Shown one piece after another: positions 35,218 to 48,876 of a stretch of 64,000 nucleotides of DNA. The DNA comes from Hedera helix (lineage: Eukaryota; Streptophyta; Magnoliopsida; Apiales; Araliaceae). The position numbers were made by a program, and so were the translations under genes. The notes below the pieces were generated by a model. That model was not told the DNA's origin. It was given only the letters and a program-made list of their open reading frames with translations, and did no database searches. Within the stretch, counting starts at the first letter, position 1, and each line of letters begins with the position of its first letter. The stretch covers positions 21,184,556-21,248,555 of the forward strand of contig OX359270.1 in assembly GCA_947179155.2 (NCBI GenBank). The letters are read 5' to 3'.

Positions 35218-37627
35218 TGTAAGACCCCAATCTTTATTAAATAAAATTTAATTTTCTTCATATATTATTCTGAAGCATTATGGTATTATTTTGATAAAGG
35301 TTAAAGATAAGGATGTTATGTGCAAAATATAAATTATCAGGGAATATTCGAATTAACAGATAATATTCAATTTATCGGGAATATTCGTACGATAGCGCCG
35401 AAATGACCAATTATTGGTGGACCTTATAATGAAATATTGTCGGATATAGAAAACGAAAAAAATAGCATTTTTAAATAAAAATGGTCAATGGTACTATCAC
35501 TTTTAACTGTTAAAATACCATATGATAAAATAATAGTAGCATACGGTATTTTAAGATATTTTACTGTAGAACACGATACTTACAGTGGCACACTGTATTG
35601 CACAGTGTTTCATATTATTGATCTGATAAAGTGTTTATTGCACAATATTCATCAATAATTATTATTACATAGTATTTTATATTATTGAATCAATAATTGC
35701 TATTTCACTGTATTTTAAATTATTTAATTAATAATTGTTACAAAAACTCATGCACTGTATTAAATTAATAATTGTCACAGTAACATGTTCTTAAATTATT
35801 TTTGAATTATTCTTATCACTGTTGTAACATTATTTTATTTATTACTTTTAAATGTTAGTTGATATTTTGGATATAATATAATAATAATTGATGAATAATT
35901 AAAAAAATATAATTTTAAAGGAAGAAGTTGGATCACATGGGGGGCGGGGGAGTATAAGGAAATTAAGTGAGATGATTAATGGATAAGACCTATCACTTAT
36001 CAAAATTCTTTAGAAAGTTTTTAGGAAAACAAAAAAAGTGGGATCCCCCACTTATTTTCTTTAACAAACAATGTCTGCTTTGTCAAATTTGGTAGGCTTT
36101 TCATCAGATGCCCACCAGCTCCCTTTTTGTCAAACCCGGTGTGTTCCTTCATCACACTTTGCAAATTTTATGTACCATCATTTCCCTATAAATAAATGCT
36201 CGGTTGAGCAATTAAACTCACACTTTTCTCTTCTCTTACTGATATATTGTGAGTATACTTTGAGTATAATAAGGTTACTCTGAGTATTGGTAAAGCAAAA
36301 AGGAGTACAATTTTTTTTCAAGTGAGTCTTTTCTTAAAAGAGTAATATTTGCACAAATGTTCATTTCACATGGTATTCACAAATCTTCTTTTATAAGACT
36401 CTTTCTTTAGAAAATTTCTTTTGAAATACTTTATTTGGAAAATTTTATTTTGAAATATTATATCAAAAACTATTTTGGGAGTTATTATATTTTATTCGGT
36501 ATATTACACAAATTTATATTATATAAACACTTTTTATAGTTCATAATATACGAGTTATTATACATTATAAATTTATATGTGGTAGTTACTAATTATATTA
36601 TAAATATATAGATTGATCCACTATAATTAAAGTAGTCTCTTTTCACATAATAAGATAAGGGGTATTATTTTCTTTCATTCTCTTAAATTTACTATGATAA
36701 GTATTGTTCGGTAAAATTCTTGAAATGATTAATAGTTTGCGCTTTATTTAATATCATTTCACTTGAACCTTCCTATTTACCTGAACCTTTCTATGGAACT
36801 TTAACTGTTATTTTTGAACTATGGAATTTGAATATCATTCTTGAATTTGACTCCACATCATGTTGACAATTAGGACATTATTTGAATCTGCATAAAGTAA
36901 AATTTTAAACTTTCGATATCTATTGTTTTTCCTATTATTCTTTTTTTTCTGTTCAACATTTATATCACTGTTATTTGTTCTAAGCATCAAGAATAAGTTG
37001 TTGTGAATATTTGTGGCCTGGTGCATAGATGATACAATAAATGCGATATAATGGTGATGTGTTTTTTAGGACACGTGGTGAATGTTATCTTTGACCTAAG
37101 GTAAAGAAGAGCTGTTGTCTGGCATGATCATGACCAATGGTGTTTTAGATGATAAATGTTGATAATGATTTTTTTAAAAAGAGAAGTTAATAGACATCAT
37201 GATCTACATGATTCTCCTAATGGTTGATTATTCCGCTGCAGTTATTGATCTAAACTTTGTTCAAGAACTTAACTGTAGTTGTTAATTTAAAACTTGTTAT
37301 TTATATTATTCTATCAAGAACTCATCACTGTTGAAAACTATTGATAATTTATTCATCATTATATTAGTCATGATATTCTTTTCTAGACTATTTGAGCTCA
37401 CCCTTTCTTTTTACTCCATTGTACTTCAACAGAAAATGAGAGAGTAGCTGGGACCAGTCAGAGGATGGAGTGAATGTGAAGGTCCGAGTGATAGTCGTTG
37501 TAGTCTTCACATGTTATAAAATAGTGTAAAAATAATAGTGAAGACTTAGTTATGTATTATTAAACACTGTATTATCGTACTTGTACCGTATTTGGGTTGT
37601 TTAGGCCCAGATTTGGGGGCATCACAG
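35218..37627 (+). repeat. Element A 5' LTR (gypsy, Tekay/Del-like), 2.4 kb
   Basis: Begins TGTAAGACCCCAATC and ends GGGGGCATCACA, followed at once by the primer-binding site. The ORF at 36,071-36,283 lies inside and is not a gene. Confidence 0.8.
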
Positions 37628-37629
37628 TT

Positions 37630-37641
37630 GGTATCAGAGCT
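37630..37641 (+). promoter_or_regulatory. Primer-binding site of element A
   Basis: TGGTATCAGAGC, complementary to the 3' end of plant initiator tRNA-Met, two bases after the LTR. Confidence 0.9.
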
Positions 37642-37824
37642 TAGAGATATGATCTTTAATGGAGATCTAGGTTAGAACAAAGAAGGGAGAGACGAATATA
37701 ATTAGTAACTGGTGTGTTTTACCTTAATTAATTTTTGTTATCTAATCAATCGGTTTAGATGTGGGGATAAGAAGTGATGAGTCAGTTTGTTTAACTAACC
37801 TTTATTTTGTGACCGCAGTTAAGA

Positions 37825-39127
37825 ATGACTTCTGAAAATCAGGGAATGAACTATCTAATGCCCGAGTTGAATATGGGTGAGAGTCAGGAAGGGACAAATA
37901 ATTCTCCTACAAACTCGGGAAATAATGCTCCTGATAACATGATGAATGATGTTTTTTTTTAGGAATTTCATGCAGTTCATGTAAAATTAGGCAAGATGAA
38001 ATCTAGTTAACAATAATGGTGAAAATGCTAGCAATGCACAGATGGTCACTGTCAAATAATTTAAAGAGTTAGGACCACCTGAGTTTCAAGAAAAGCACGA
38101 TCCACTCAGGGTAGACGCATGGATCAAACAAATAACAAAGATATTTGATGTCCTACGTTACCTTGACAATCAGAAGGTTCCATTTGCCACCTTCATGTTA
38201 TGAGGAGAGGCGGACCATTAGTGGGAAGCAGTAAAACATATCCATCATTTGGCACTCGAGATGTCCTAGGCAGAGGAGGTGTAGTTTCTCAAGCTAGAGC
38301 AAGGGAACATGACTGTCTCACAGTATGAGGCCAAGTTTGCTGAGTTATCCTGATTTGCGCCATATCTGGTGGACGACGAAGCACGAATGAGTTGTATGTT
38401 CTTGCGAGGTTTGAGATTCAAAATTTGTCAATACCTCATCTCTCATAAATTTTGTTTATATTCAGATATTGTGGATAGGGCTCAAAGGGTGGAGCAAGAA
38501 AATGAAATATTGCAACCAATAGTTAATGACCAGTAAAGAGAGAGAGAGAGAGAGAGAAATAGAGATAACAATCACCGAAATAAGAACTATAGAGGTGATA
38601 ATCATCATTTCAAAAATATTAACCACTTTGGTGGTAATCCCAGCTCAAATAACAGTAGAGGGTAATTAAGTGGGAACAACTTCAAGAGAAAGAGATCCTA
38701 TAATAATTATGGAAGGGCACCGATATCAACACCAGCATCGACACCAATTTCAAGGGGAGGAGATCAACCACCAGTAAGATGCTACAAGTGTGGTCAGGAG
38801 GGTCACATTAGCCTGAAATGTACTCAATAGTCCAAGTTGTGCTATAGTTGTGGGAAGGAAGGACATATTGCGCAATTTTATCCTATTACAAAATCAAGTC
38901 TAGCTGCAATGATGGCTTCAAAAGCTAACATGGATAAGAAAAAATCTGTAGTTCAGGAAAGAGTTTTTGTTGTGACATCCCAAAGGGTACAAAACTCAAA
39001 CGAGGTGATAACCAGTAAGCTACTCATAAATTCTTGTGAAGTCTATGCTTTGTTAGATACTAGCACTACCCACTCTTTTATCTCACCTACATGTGCTCAC
39101 TGTTTAAACTTGTCTTCTGAAAATTAG
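37825..39127 (+). pseudogene. Element A gag and protease start
   Basis: The start ATG is at 37,825 (MTSENQGMNYLMPELNMGE). Several stops and frameshifts follow. Two CCHC zinc knuckles are clear: CYKCGQEGHISLKC (near 38,781) and CYSCGKEGHIAQF (38,837, last Cys lost to Tyr). Behind them the open stretch ends with VYALLDTSTTHSFISPTC, where the retropepsin active site D-S/T-G is changed to D-T-S. A (GA)n run lies near 38,538-38,555. Confidence 0.8.
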
Positions 39128-39424
39128 GACTTTGACTTATTAGTTGAAACCCCATTGGGATAAATAGTCATTACATCTACTGTATATAAATCTTGCTCAA
39201 TTTAAATCAGCAACCTCACATTACTCGTTGACCTTATTTCTTTGAAAATACATGAATTTGATGTGATTTTAGGAATTAATTGGTTGATTAACCATTGTGC
39301 TAAAATTGATTATTTTTAAAAGATTATTAGTTTTCATATTCCTAATCAATCTGTCATGCAAATTTAAACAACCAAACAATTAAAATTTATAACTATTATT
39401 TCTAGTCATAAAGCTATTTGTTTA

Positions 39425-41290
39425 TTGAAAAACGGATGTCAAGCCTTTTTAGCTCATGTAACTGATTTGAACAAAAAGACGTCAAACCTGAATAATATTC
39501 TTATTATTAAGGAGTTTTCTGACATTTTTTTTGAGGAACTTCCTGTTTTACCCCCAAACCATGAAATTGAATTTTGTATTGATCTTGAACCCGGTACTAA
39601 GCCTATTTCCAAAGCTCCATACCGAATGACTCCCATTGAACTTCAAGAGTTAAAAGTCTAACTACAAGAATTATTGGATACTGGTTTTATTTGTCTTAGT
39701 GCATCACCTTGGGGTAGGGGTGAGCATGGTGTGGTTTGATACGGTTTTAAACCCAAACTGCACATGAAATCGCGTAGGTGCGGTTTGACAAATCCAAAAT
39801 CGCATACGAAACTGCTTGTGATTGGTGCAGTGCGGTTTTGAACTGTGCGGTGCGGTTTTGGTTCCAAAACTAATTGAAATAATTAAATTTTATGCAATTT
39901 AAATTAACAGTTTAGCATCACACAATATTAAATATCACTTTCATAACACACAATCACATAACTTTATCTATAATGTTTTGTCTAAACAAAAGCAAAATAG
40001 AACCTGAAAATATGAATGATGTTATCTCCTTACATATTAAAATTCTAAATAGAGATTAATTACAATTTGAGATAATTCCAAATGTTTATACATTATAATA
40101 ATGCTTCTTGATATGCTCTAATTTTGATATTGCTATTCATCCCAGGACTCTGTTGCACTAAGATGAAGATGATGGCATGATTACCTATAAATTCAAAAGG
40201 AAACAAGATGATAGAATGGTATGCAGTAGATCAGATTGATTTTTAGTATTATTTTAGATACAATTTAGTAATTGGATGCCAAGATTTGTCACTGTACCGC
40301 AATAGGTTTTTCTATGCATTTATACAAGAAAAATGTTACTGTTATCATTTTGACAGTACTACTCATTCCGTGACTCTATTGCACGACGTAGTTTTTGGTC
40401 ATATAATTTAAATTAAAAAATAAATAAACAAAACATGGCGCGGCGTGGTTTATTGCATGCAATTTTACTCGAAAACCAAAGTTTTTCAACCCATCTAAAA
40501 CCGCCATATACGCCGGAACCGTTGGTGCGGTTATAATTGGTGCGGCTTGTGCAATTTTTGGTGCAGTTTTGGAGGCAATTCGGTTCCTTACTCACCCCCA
40601 CCTGGGGTGCTTCTGTTCTATTTGTGAAGAAGAAAGACGGGAGTATGAGACTTGCATTGACTACCGAGAATTAAACCATGTTAGTAACTGAAGTGCAAAG
40701 GTTTCTAGGCTTAACTAGTTATTATCAGAGATTCGTAGAAAGATTTTCTCGAATCGCCACTCAATTAACTCAGCTGACTCGAAAAAGTACAAAATTCGTA
40801 TGGAGTGAGAAATGCAAGTAGAGCTTTTAAGAACTCAAAAGGAGACTTGTTTCAGCTAATATTTTGACCATACCATCAGTATCGGGAGAATTTGTCATCT
40901 ACAACGATGTTTCAGGAAAAGGTCTAGGCTGCGTTCTTATGCAATATGAAAATGTTATAGCTTATGCATCTCGGCATCTCAAATATTATAAGAAAAATTA
41001 CCCTGCTCATGATCTAGAGTTGGTAGCTGTCATTTTTGCGTTAAAGATTTGGAAACATTACTTGTATGGGGAAAAAGTGGATATCTATACGGATCGTAAA
41101 AGCCTAAAGTATTTCTTCACTGAAAAGGAACTCAACATATGACAACGACGTTGACTTAAGCTATTAAAAGATTATGATCACACCATTTAGTATCACCTGG
41201 GAAAGACGAACGTTATAGCTGACGCATTAAGTAAAAGATCATATGTGAGTACAAATGCAATATTGACAAGGCACATTTTGCACGATTTAT
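39425..41290 (+). pseudogene. Element A RT/RNase H, with internal deletion and hAT insertion
   Basis: The RT start is seen as FSDIFFEELPVLPPNHEIEF, then APYRMTPIELQELK, reaching SASPWG at 39,714 where an 886-bp insertion begins. It resumes at 40,607 with VLFVKKKDGSMR and IDYREL, then jumps directly to TEVQRFLGLTSYYQRF. The RT palm with YxDD is therefore missing. RNase H follows: GEFVIYNDVSGKGLGCVLMQ, ASRHLKYYKKNYPAHDLEL, IYTDRKSLKYFF, and ADALSK near 41,220. The element ends abruptly near 41,300, with no integrase or 3' LTR. Confidence 0.85.
39714..40599. mobile_element. hAT-like nonautonomous element in element A RT
   Basis: 886 bp with ends TAGGGGTGAGCATGG and, in reverse complement, GGGGGTGAGTAAGG. 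The flanking 8-bp sequences are ACCTTGGG (39,706-39,713) and ACCTGGGG (40,600-40,607), a one-mismatch duplication. Subterminal GTGCGGTTT-like repeats are typical of hAT MITEs. The RT frame SPWGA is restored by excision. Confidence 0.8.
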
Positions 41291-41299
41291 AAAAGATGG

Positions 41300-41743
41300 A
41301 GATAGAGCTAAAAGCATCAGAGACCCATATGAGGATAACACACATAACACAAAGATATCCACATTGGACTCCACTTTATTTACTCACATTACATCTAATA
41401 ATCACTTTGGACTTATAATTAATTCCCCTCATGACAGATAACTAATCCACAAATCACATAATTAATTACTTTCCTTCTCATGAAACTTAACTCATAAATT
41501 AATTTAAATTTTTTATTTTGTCACACAATGTACGTCACTTAAGCTTAAGTTAATTATAACATAAGCTTCAACATGGTCATCTATTAATTTTTAATAATTC
41601 CTTTTGATCCCTTCCTTGCCATATTCTTAATTCAAATTAATTGAATTAATTAGCTTCACACAAATATGTGCACATAGTCAACCTCAAATTAAAAAAAATA
41701 TTAATAATAAAATTACATATTTTCTTTGATCATTACATTCTCC
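41300..41743 (-). repeat. Element B 3' LTR fragment
   Basis: Just after the polypurine-like stretch TATAGGGGAGAA (minus strand) the LTR start TGTAATGATCAAAGAAAATA is read from 41,743 leftward. It is cut at the junction with element A near 41,300. Confidence 0.55.
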
Positions 41744-41764
41744 CCTATAAGGATTTCGTCCCTG

Positions 41765-41888
41765 GAATCATTACAAAGTTAAACAAAAAGATGGGGGTAA
41801 TCATTTCTCATCCTATCCTCTAATTCTCACGTAGACTCATCGGCATTGTGGTTTCTCCATACTACCTTTACCAAATGTATAACCTTAT
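41765..41888 (-). pseudogene. Element B pol C-terminus, distal piece
   Basis: On the minus strand KVIHLVKVVWRNH and DYPHLF-stop correspond to the chromodomain-like end of Tekay pol, equivalent to the 57,238-57,342 stretch of element C. The piece is split from its upstream part by the copia solo LTR. Confidence 0.8.
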
Positions 41889-43722
41889 TGTTGGTTTGTA
41901 ATATTCATAGACGCAATCAAATTGCATAAAATAGCGGAAGCATGGTAAAATCAAATTTAAAAAATTTACAAACCATAATCCATGATCGACCTTTATGCGC
42001 AATTATTAATTAACAAAGAAGAAGTTAGAGATATACCCTTGTAGAACTCAAAGCTTCAACGGGTACAAGTTCACCTCCAAATCCTTCGCGTTCTCCTTGA
42101 ATTTCACCGATTGGATTCCAATGATCAATGTAAGCCACCCAAGTGTTTGGCCTCTAGAGGTGATCCACCAAGGAATACAAATAATTCAAGAAGTGAGTTA
42201 TGGCAAACCTTAGTTTTCTCTTTCTAAAGAATATGCGAGTACTCTCCCAAAAACTTATGGAAGTGTATGTGTGTAGCCTTAATCCATAATAAGACTCCTC
42301 TTATTTATAGATTTAGTTAACCCTCCTAACACCTTTAGGAATAGGGTTTTTAATTAAACTCCTAATCTAATTAGGATCTTAATTAATTTAATATAATAAT
42401 TATAATCCCTAAACTATTTAGGAACTTAATTATCAATTATGAGAGTACTCTTATTAATTAATTCATAAACCATTTAGGAACTAAATAATAATGATAATAG
42501 TAATAATAATAATAAGACTTCTCTTATTAATTTATAATTAGTATTTTCAAAATACTAAATAATAAATATTAAGCTATTTAATTTATTCTATCCACATAGT
42601 ATAAATTAAATATACTTAATTCATTATCACAATTATGCCATTTACTTCTTAAATAATTATTTTCCTTTTGCGGTGTGACCCTTTAGGTTCTCCATATTAA
42701 ACCGGTTATAGAATAAATTAATTAGAACTATTCTAATCTTATTTATATAAATAAATTAAACTATTTAATTCATTTAAATAAATAATATTTATTCCATAAT
42801 AAGGGTAAACCCCCTTAGCGATCAATGACTTTTCAGATAATATAGATTTCAACATTTAATCACAAAAAACCCTATTCAGCGAATAGTTACCGTACAATTC
42901 AATCCTTCTACCTCACAACGTCCCAATCAAATATAAAACATGGTATAACTGTCAAATCTTATTTTATTTGATTATATGCATTTCGATCATTAAATGAATA
43001 ACTCCAATTAATGTAAATTAGAAACTACTTTCTAATTTTCATTCTGCCTTGGCCAAGGACTGAGTTGTCATTTATCGAATCGCATAGGAGATTCCCTTCT
43101 TTTACTAAAAGTGGTAGATTCTTTGTTGATCACTCACCTATCTCCATGTATGACTTATTATATCCAATCATACCCTTTGATACACCCTAAAGGTTTTAAG
43201 GAATATGTCAAAATATAATTCATCATACACAAGATACTATGATGATCTTAAGTCCAATGATCACTTGTACTACTATCACAAAAGGAACTCCTATTGACAA
43301 GCAAGTAAGACTCCATTAGGTGTTCCTTGAGTGAGTCACATTCAGTGAACTTATTCTCTAATAAGCACCTACATACTTGTTTTAGTGTCTCTACACAAAT
43401 GATTATGAGATCAATCATTCTCTTCATAAGAGCAAGCATAGTATGTACTAATCTATCCGGATTCACTAATCCCCATTTTAGTGATCCAACGATTAGAAAC
43501 AATTTTAGTTTTGAGCTATCTTGAATTTAGATCTCATTAGCATGATCCTCATCATGGTTCTAAAAGCATTACTCGAAAACTATGGGTTTATCCATTTGAT
43601 TAATTCAAGTAATTAATCATGAATAAAGAAATGCCTTGATACTTTTATTAATAAATGAACAAGATTACAAAGTATATGCTTATCACATCAAATGTGATTG
43701 GCTTGAGGGCATACTACTTTCA
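41889..43722 (-). mobile_element. Copia solo LTR with CTTAT target duplication
   Basis: 1,834 bp starting TGTTGGTTTGTAATATTC and ending ATACTACTTTCA, flanked by CTTAT on both sides (41,884-41,888 and 43,723-43,727). It is homologous to the LTR at 2,030-3,662. It lies inside element B pol, whose reading resumes on the other side. No internal sequence remains, so it formed by LTR-LTR recombination. Confidence 0.9.
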
Positions 43723-44755
43723 CTTATTTCTTGATATGTGTTCTTTTTTATCAATTATCTGCACAGGGATCTCTTCATATATTAGATCATTCTCGACTTG
43801 TATAGGCTCATAGGATATCACGTGCTTGTAATCAGGCTTGTATGGTCGTAACACTGAAATGTGAAACATGTTCTGGATATGTTCCAGTTTAGGAGGTAAA
43901 GCTACCTCGTACGTCACTTCTTCTATTTTTCTCAACACTTCGAACGCTCCTGTAAACTTAGAGCTTAATTTTCCCTTCTTTCTTAATCTTAATTTTATTT
44001 TCCAGGGAGATACATTTAAAAACATAAAACTATCGACTTCAAAATCTCTACGTTGATAATTCAAGTTTGTATATTTCTTTAGCCTATCTTGAGTTGCTAT
44101 CAATCTTGCTCTTATTATTTTAACGATCTCTGCTTCCTGTTAAACCAATTCTAGTCCCCAAAAGTCATTGTTCTCCTAATTCGTCCCAATGTGGTGGTGT
44201 TCGGCATTTTCTTCAGTAGAGACTAGAGAGCATGGTAGCATACTGATAGTCGCGTAATAACTATTATTATATGCAAATTCCACTAGAGATAAGTGGTCAT
44301 CCCAATTTCCTTTTAAGTCCATCACACAAGCTCTAAGCATGTATTCTAGCATATGAATTGTTCGCACGTTCTGTCCATTAGTCTGATGATGATATACTGT
44401 ACTCAGTCTCAGCTGTGTTCCCATCTTTTCTTGCAAACTTCTCCAAAAATTTTATAGGAAGTGGGGATCTTGATCTGAAAGAATTGATACCGACACTCCA
44501 TGTCACAAAATAATCTTTTTTATATACAACTTTGCTAGCTGATTCAAATTAATTCTAACCTTAATTGGAAAGAAGTACGCTGACTTCGTTAATCTTTCCG
44601 TGATAACCAAAATTGCATTGTAACCTTTCAGAGTGACAAGAAGCCCCACCACGAAGTCTATCGTAATGTGCTAACATTTTCATTCTGGTATTTCCAATGG
44701 TTGCAGTAACCCGTTTGTCCTCTGATGCTCAATTTTTATCCTTTCCGCGATGTCT
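43723..44755 (-). pseudogene. Element B integrase core and C-terminal region
   Basis: Minus-strand reading includes TKSAYFLPI, then TQLRLSTVYHHQTNGQNVR and DHLSLVEFAYNNSYYATI (integrase catalytic core, H-Q-T-N/D-G-Q block), followed by SWKIK.. and VALPPKLEHIQNMFHISVLR. Stops and frameshifts are present. The start of this piece joins to 61,440 across element C. Confidence 0.85.
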
Positions 44756-44760
44756 CGTTT

Positions 44761-47700
44761 TGTAATGACCGCGAAAATTAAACTATATTATAAATAAAAT
44801 TAAGAATTTATTTATTAATATAGTGTATGTTGTATGAATTAATAATTGGTAGAGTATGTGATATTTTTAAAGGAAGTCCAACTATTGAGAAAATCAAATT
44901 AATGAACTAACCTAGAGATATTAATATCAAGGAATTGATAAGATAATGTAGTTAATTAAATATTCAATTAATTTTGAATATAGTAAGTCTATTGGATTAT
45001 GTAAATTAATAAATATATTTATTAATTAATGAAAATATGTGAATGTTTAAAATATTATATAATAGCCCATCTAGTAGGATGATACTAGTAAACTAACACG
45101 AATAGTTAACTAAGCAAGTCCAATTCATTTAAATTAAATGTGGACTTGTTATTTGATCATATAATTAATTAAGTAATTGGCCCTACATTGTTATGGCAAA
45201 ACCAAATGGACTATTTAATTTAATTAAGTGTGGCATTTAATTATCAACCCACGAAATTAATAATGTTAGCCCTTGTTTTAGTAAATTAAATGATGAGCAT
45301 TAATTGGTAAGTCAAACCTAATTGTTTGGAAGCCCAAATATTAGTTAAAGGTTTGAGCCCAAGAGAATTAATTCTCTAGCTCAAACCCTAGCCCAACATC
45401 AAGGGGGTTCATGTTTCCCATGAATTTAGCCTTAATCAACTAACACTAGGTGAATTAGTGATACTAAGTATGCTTAACAATCCTCTTTATATAGGAGACT
45501 TCACCAATCCTTACAAATATGGGTCATTTGTTTGTGCTAGATAGAAAAGAATTAGAGAGAGAGTTGTGAGAGAAAAGAGAGAATACACTTAGTTCATTGA
45601 GAATTCATAAATAAAATACCAAGAGAGCTTGTGTAGGTATTTTTGGGTAGCACATAGTGGTGTCTTGGATGTCCTCAAGCTTCATTTTCTACTTTGGAAA
45701 GCAAAGAAAGCAAGCCACTAAGTCCAAGAGGTATAAAAATAACCAAAACTCTAGCTTTGTGCCTTTCTTTGTTATATATGTGATTTCTATGGTAGAAAAA
45801 TATTTTCAAAGCTCTATATGTTTATATCCATGATAGGTTAGTAAATCTAGGGATCAATGGGTTTAACATGTGTTTTAATATGCATCTATTATGAAAAGTT
45901 TGATCAAACTCATGAAATTGATTTTTACCGACAAACCCTAACTGAGCATGTGATTCAAAGCTCTACATTTTGAACCCTACATATTAGTTGGGTGATATTC
46001 TTCCTTGGAATGTTAGATATGTAAGTTAAGAGTAAAACCTTTTTGGAATCATGTAAAAATAATTTAAAATGAGCAAGATATGAATTTTTGATCAAGAACA
46101 CTTCACTGTTGGAAGTCTGTGCATAATAGTCCACTTGAAGGCCATTTTTAGTGACCAAAAACGTATCCAAATATACATTTTGATGATAGAATCTTGTAGT
46201 TCGAAAAGATACAAATCCAACAAGACCAATTTGAGGTCAATCGGATTTGTAAATTTCATTTTATTCAAGTTGGGACAAAGAAGGCCAAATCTGGGAAGCA
46301 CATTGCCGGTGTTTTTTAAAAAATCGGTTGGTCCAGTTTGTTTTAGATTGTGGGGCCCAGTTCGGGTCTTATTTGACTGGTTCTCGTGTCGGGTCCAAAA
46401 CAAAATATTTTTCTAATTCAGTAAAGAATATTATGAAATTTAATTTAGGTAATTATGATGTCATTTGGTATTTATTAAAATTAATGATTGATTAATACCT
46501 TACTAAATAATAATAATAATAATAATAGATAATTAATTATTATTTATTACTAAATAATAATTAAACTATTTATTTATTATTTATTTAATATTGAATAATA
46601 AGTAAGAAAAATTAATTGATTAAATTATTATTTAAGTAGCATTAAATAATAATTAGAAAGTAATTAAGTTGTTAACTAATTACTTATTATTAAATAATAA
46701 GTAAGGATAATTAATTATTATGTAATTAACATTAACTAATAATTTAAGGGTAAGTAATTTATTAAATCAATTATTTATTATTTAGTTAGTATTAAATAAT
46801 AAATAGGGATGATTAATTAACTAATTATTATTTAATTAACATTAAATAATAATTAATGAATACTCAAATAATTAAACTAATTATTTATTATTTAATTAAC
46901 ATTAAATAATAAGTAAGGCAAATTAATTGATTAATAATTATTTAATCAACATTAAATAATAATTAAAGAATAACAAAGCTAATAAGCAAATGATTTATTA
47001 TTAAATTTATATTAAATAATAAGTAAAGGTAATTAATTAATTATTATAATATTAAATAATAATAATTAAAGTAAGATAGAGTTGACAAAGTAATTATTTA
47101 TTATTAAATAAGGATGATTAATTAAAGAATACTTAAAGGATTAAACTAATTATTCATTATTTAATTAACACTAAATAATAAGTAAGACTAATTAATTGGT
47201 TAATTATTATTTAATTAAATAATAATTAAAGGAAATAAGGTTAACAAATTTATTATTTATTATTTAATTAACATTAAATAATAAATAAATGTGATATGAG
47301 TAATTAGTTATCAATTAAGTGATGAGAAATAATAAGGTAATTAATTAAACAATTATAATAAATTGTTTAAGGATTTAAATGAATGAATGAGAGATGTTTT
47401 AAGTTTAATAAATTAATATTACTTAACGAGGAGTGATATTAGGTAATTAAATCATTACCCTAGGTACAATTAAATAATTAAATATTTTTATAAGGATAAA
47501 TTATATGAAATTGAATTGTGTGTGTTATGTGATTATTCTAATTGATATAAATGCTAGATAAATAGCGTAAATGGATAGTCAAATGAACGATTATGTGCTG
47601 TAGTAATTGATAAACCGATATTATTTTTGTTAGGTCTTTCAAATAAAATTAATTTAAAAGAATTATCAGTAATTCGGTAGACAAATATGTTTTCCTAACC

Positions 47701-48644
47701 TTACTCTAATTTATATTGAGCAAGTTCTTAAACCCTGACTTATTTTATATTGCAAATTATTCCACATCAATGTTATTGCTATTCGCATGTAGTGAAATTG
47801 AATTCATATTCCATTCTTGAACTATGAATCATTTAAAGTTCTTATATTCATGAACTAATTAAAAGGGAAGTTTAAGCCACTTGTTCGGCCAAACATATGT
47901 GTAATTTATTTTAAAGGTATCCAAACCATAATGGTACGGATTCTTAGACTGAGAAGAACAACCCATAATAGGGAATAACCTAAGTATCATATAGACAATA
48001 CAGACAGAATAAATGTTATGCATACACATAGAATACGAGAAGCTGATCCCCTCAAGTACAGTTATGAAAATGTAACCTAAGATGATCAAGTAAGAGACTA
48101 CTTTCTCAATAGACGTTCATGGTCTATTTGACCACTCAGCATTTAAATAATCATTTGTTATTCAATATTCGTGCATTGATCATATTGTTCAGATATTTAT
48201 TCCTGAATTCATTGAATCATTCAATCCTTATTCAATCATGACATATCTCGTATTATTTATATAAAACTTGCTGAGCAAGCTAGTTGCTCACCCGTGCTAT
48301 GTCATGAAAATTTCATTGCAGCCAAACTTGAATGTTCAAATAAAGATAATGGCAAAGGGAAGATAAAATCGTATATGTGCTAGATTATTAATTGTTTGCT
48401 TATATATTTTATTTAAAGATTGATTACATGTAACACAAATCCTATTGTATGTATTAAATTCGTGATGTATTTTGATAAGGTTTTGTAACTTGGGACTAGT
48501 AGTTAACCCTTTTGTATAAACAACATATGCTTATTTTTTCACAATAGATATTATGTGTTGTTTTTAAGATGTTTGTATGATATAGTTGTATTGGATCGTG
48601 GCACTGAGTTCGAGGTATTAGTACCCGAATTTGGGAGCGTCACA
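44761..48644 (+). repeat. Element C 5' LTR
   Basis: 3,884 bp, TGTAATGACCGCG to TTGGGAGCGTCACA. The stretch 46,480-47,400 is an array of AT-rich inverted repeats, for example arms TTATTATTTAAT and ATTAAATAATAA around TAAC at 46,885-46,912. ORFs inside are not genes. Confidence 0.9.
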
Positions 48645-48647
48645 GGT

Positions 48648-48659
48648 TGGTATCAAAGT
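48648..48659 (+). promoter_or_regulatory. Primer-binding site of element C
   Basis: TGGTATCAAAGT, a two-mismatch version of the initiator tRNA-Met site TGGTATCAGAGC, four bases after the LTR. Confidence 0.8.
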
Positions 48660-48876
48660 TGTAGGTTATAAACTTTAGGATTTACGAAACTTAGGTTATA
48701 ACTTTAGAATTAAAACCCAACCCGAGTACGCTAGGACATGGGTCGAGGAGATCTATTGAGTTGAGTTGTGCTTGGAGATGGACTTTTGTACATAATAAAA
48801 TATCATTTCATTTAATCAATGAATATGTTTTATTGTGATACTGATGTCTTGTTGTTTTTCTATTTATGGTTCTAGG

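Noticed and set aside
46092..46416. Overlapping 103- and 93-codon ORFs on opposite strands
   Set aside because: Both lie in the 5' LTR of element C, and the equivalent region in the 3' LTR does not preserve either frame.
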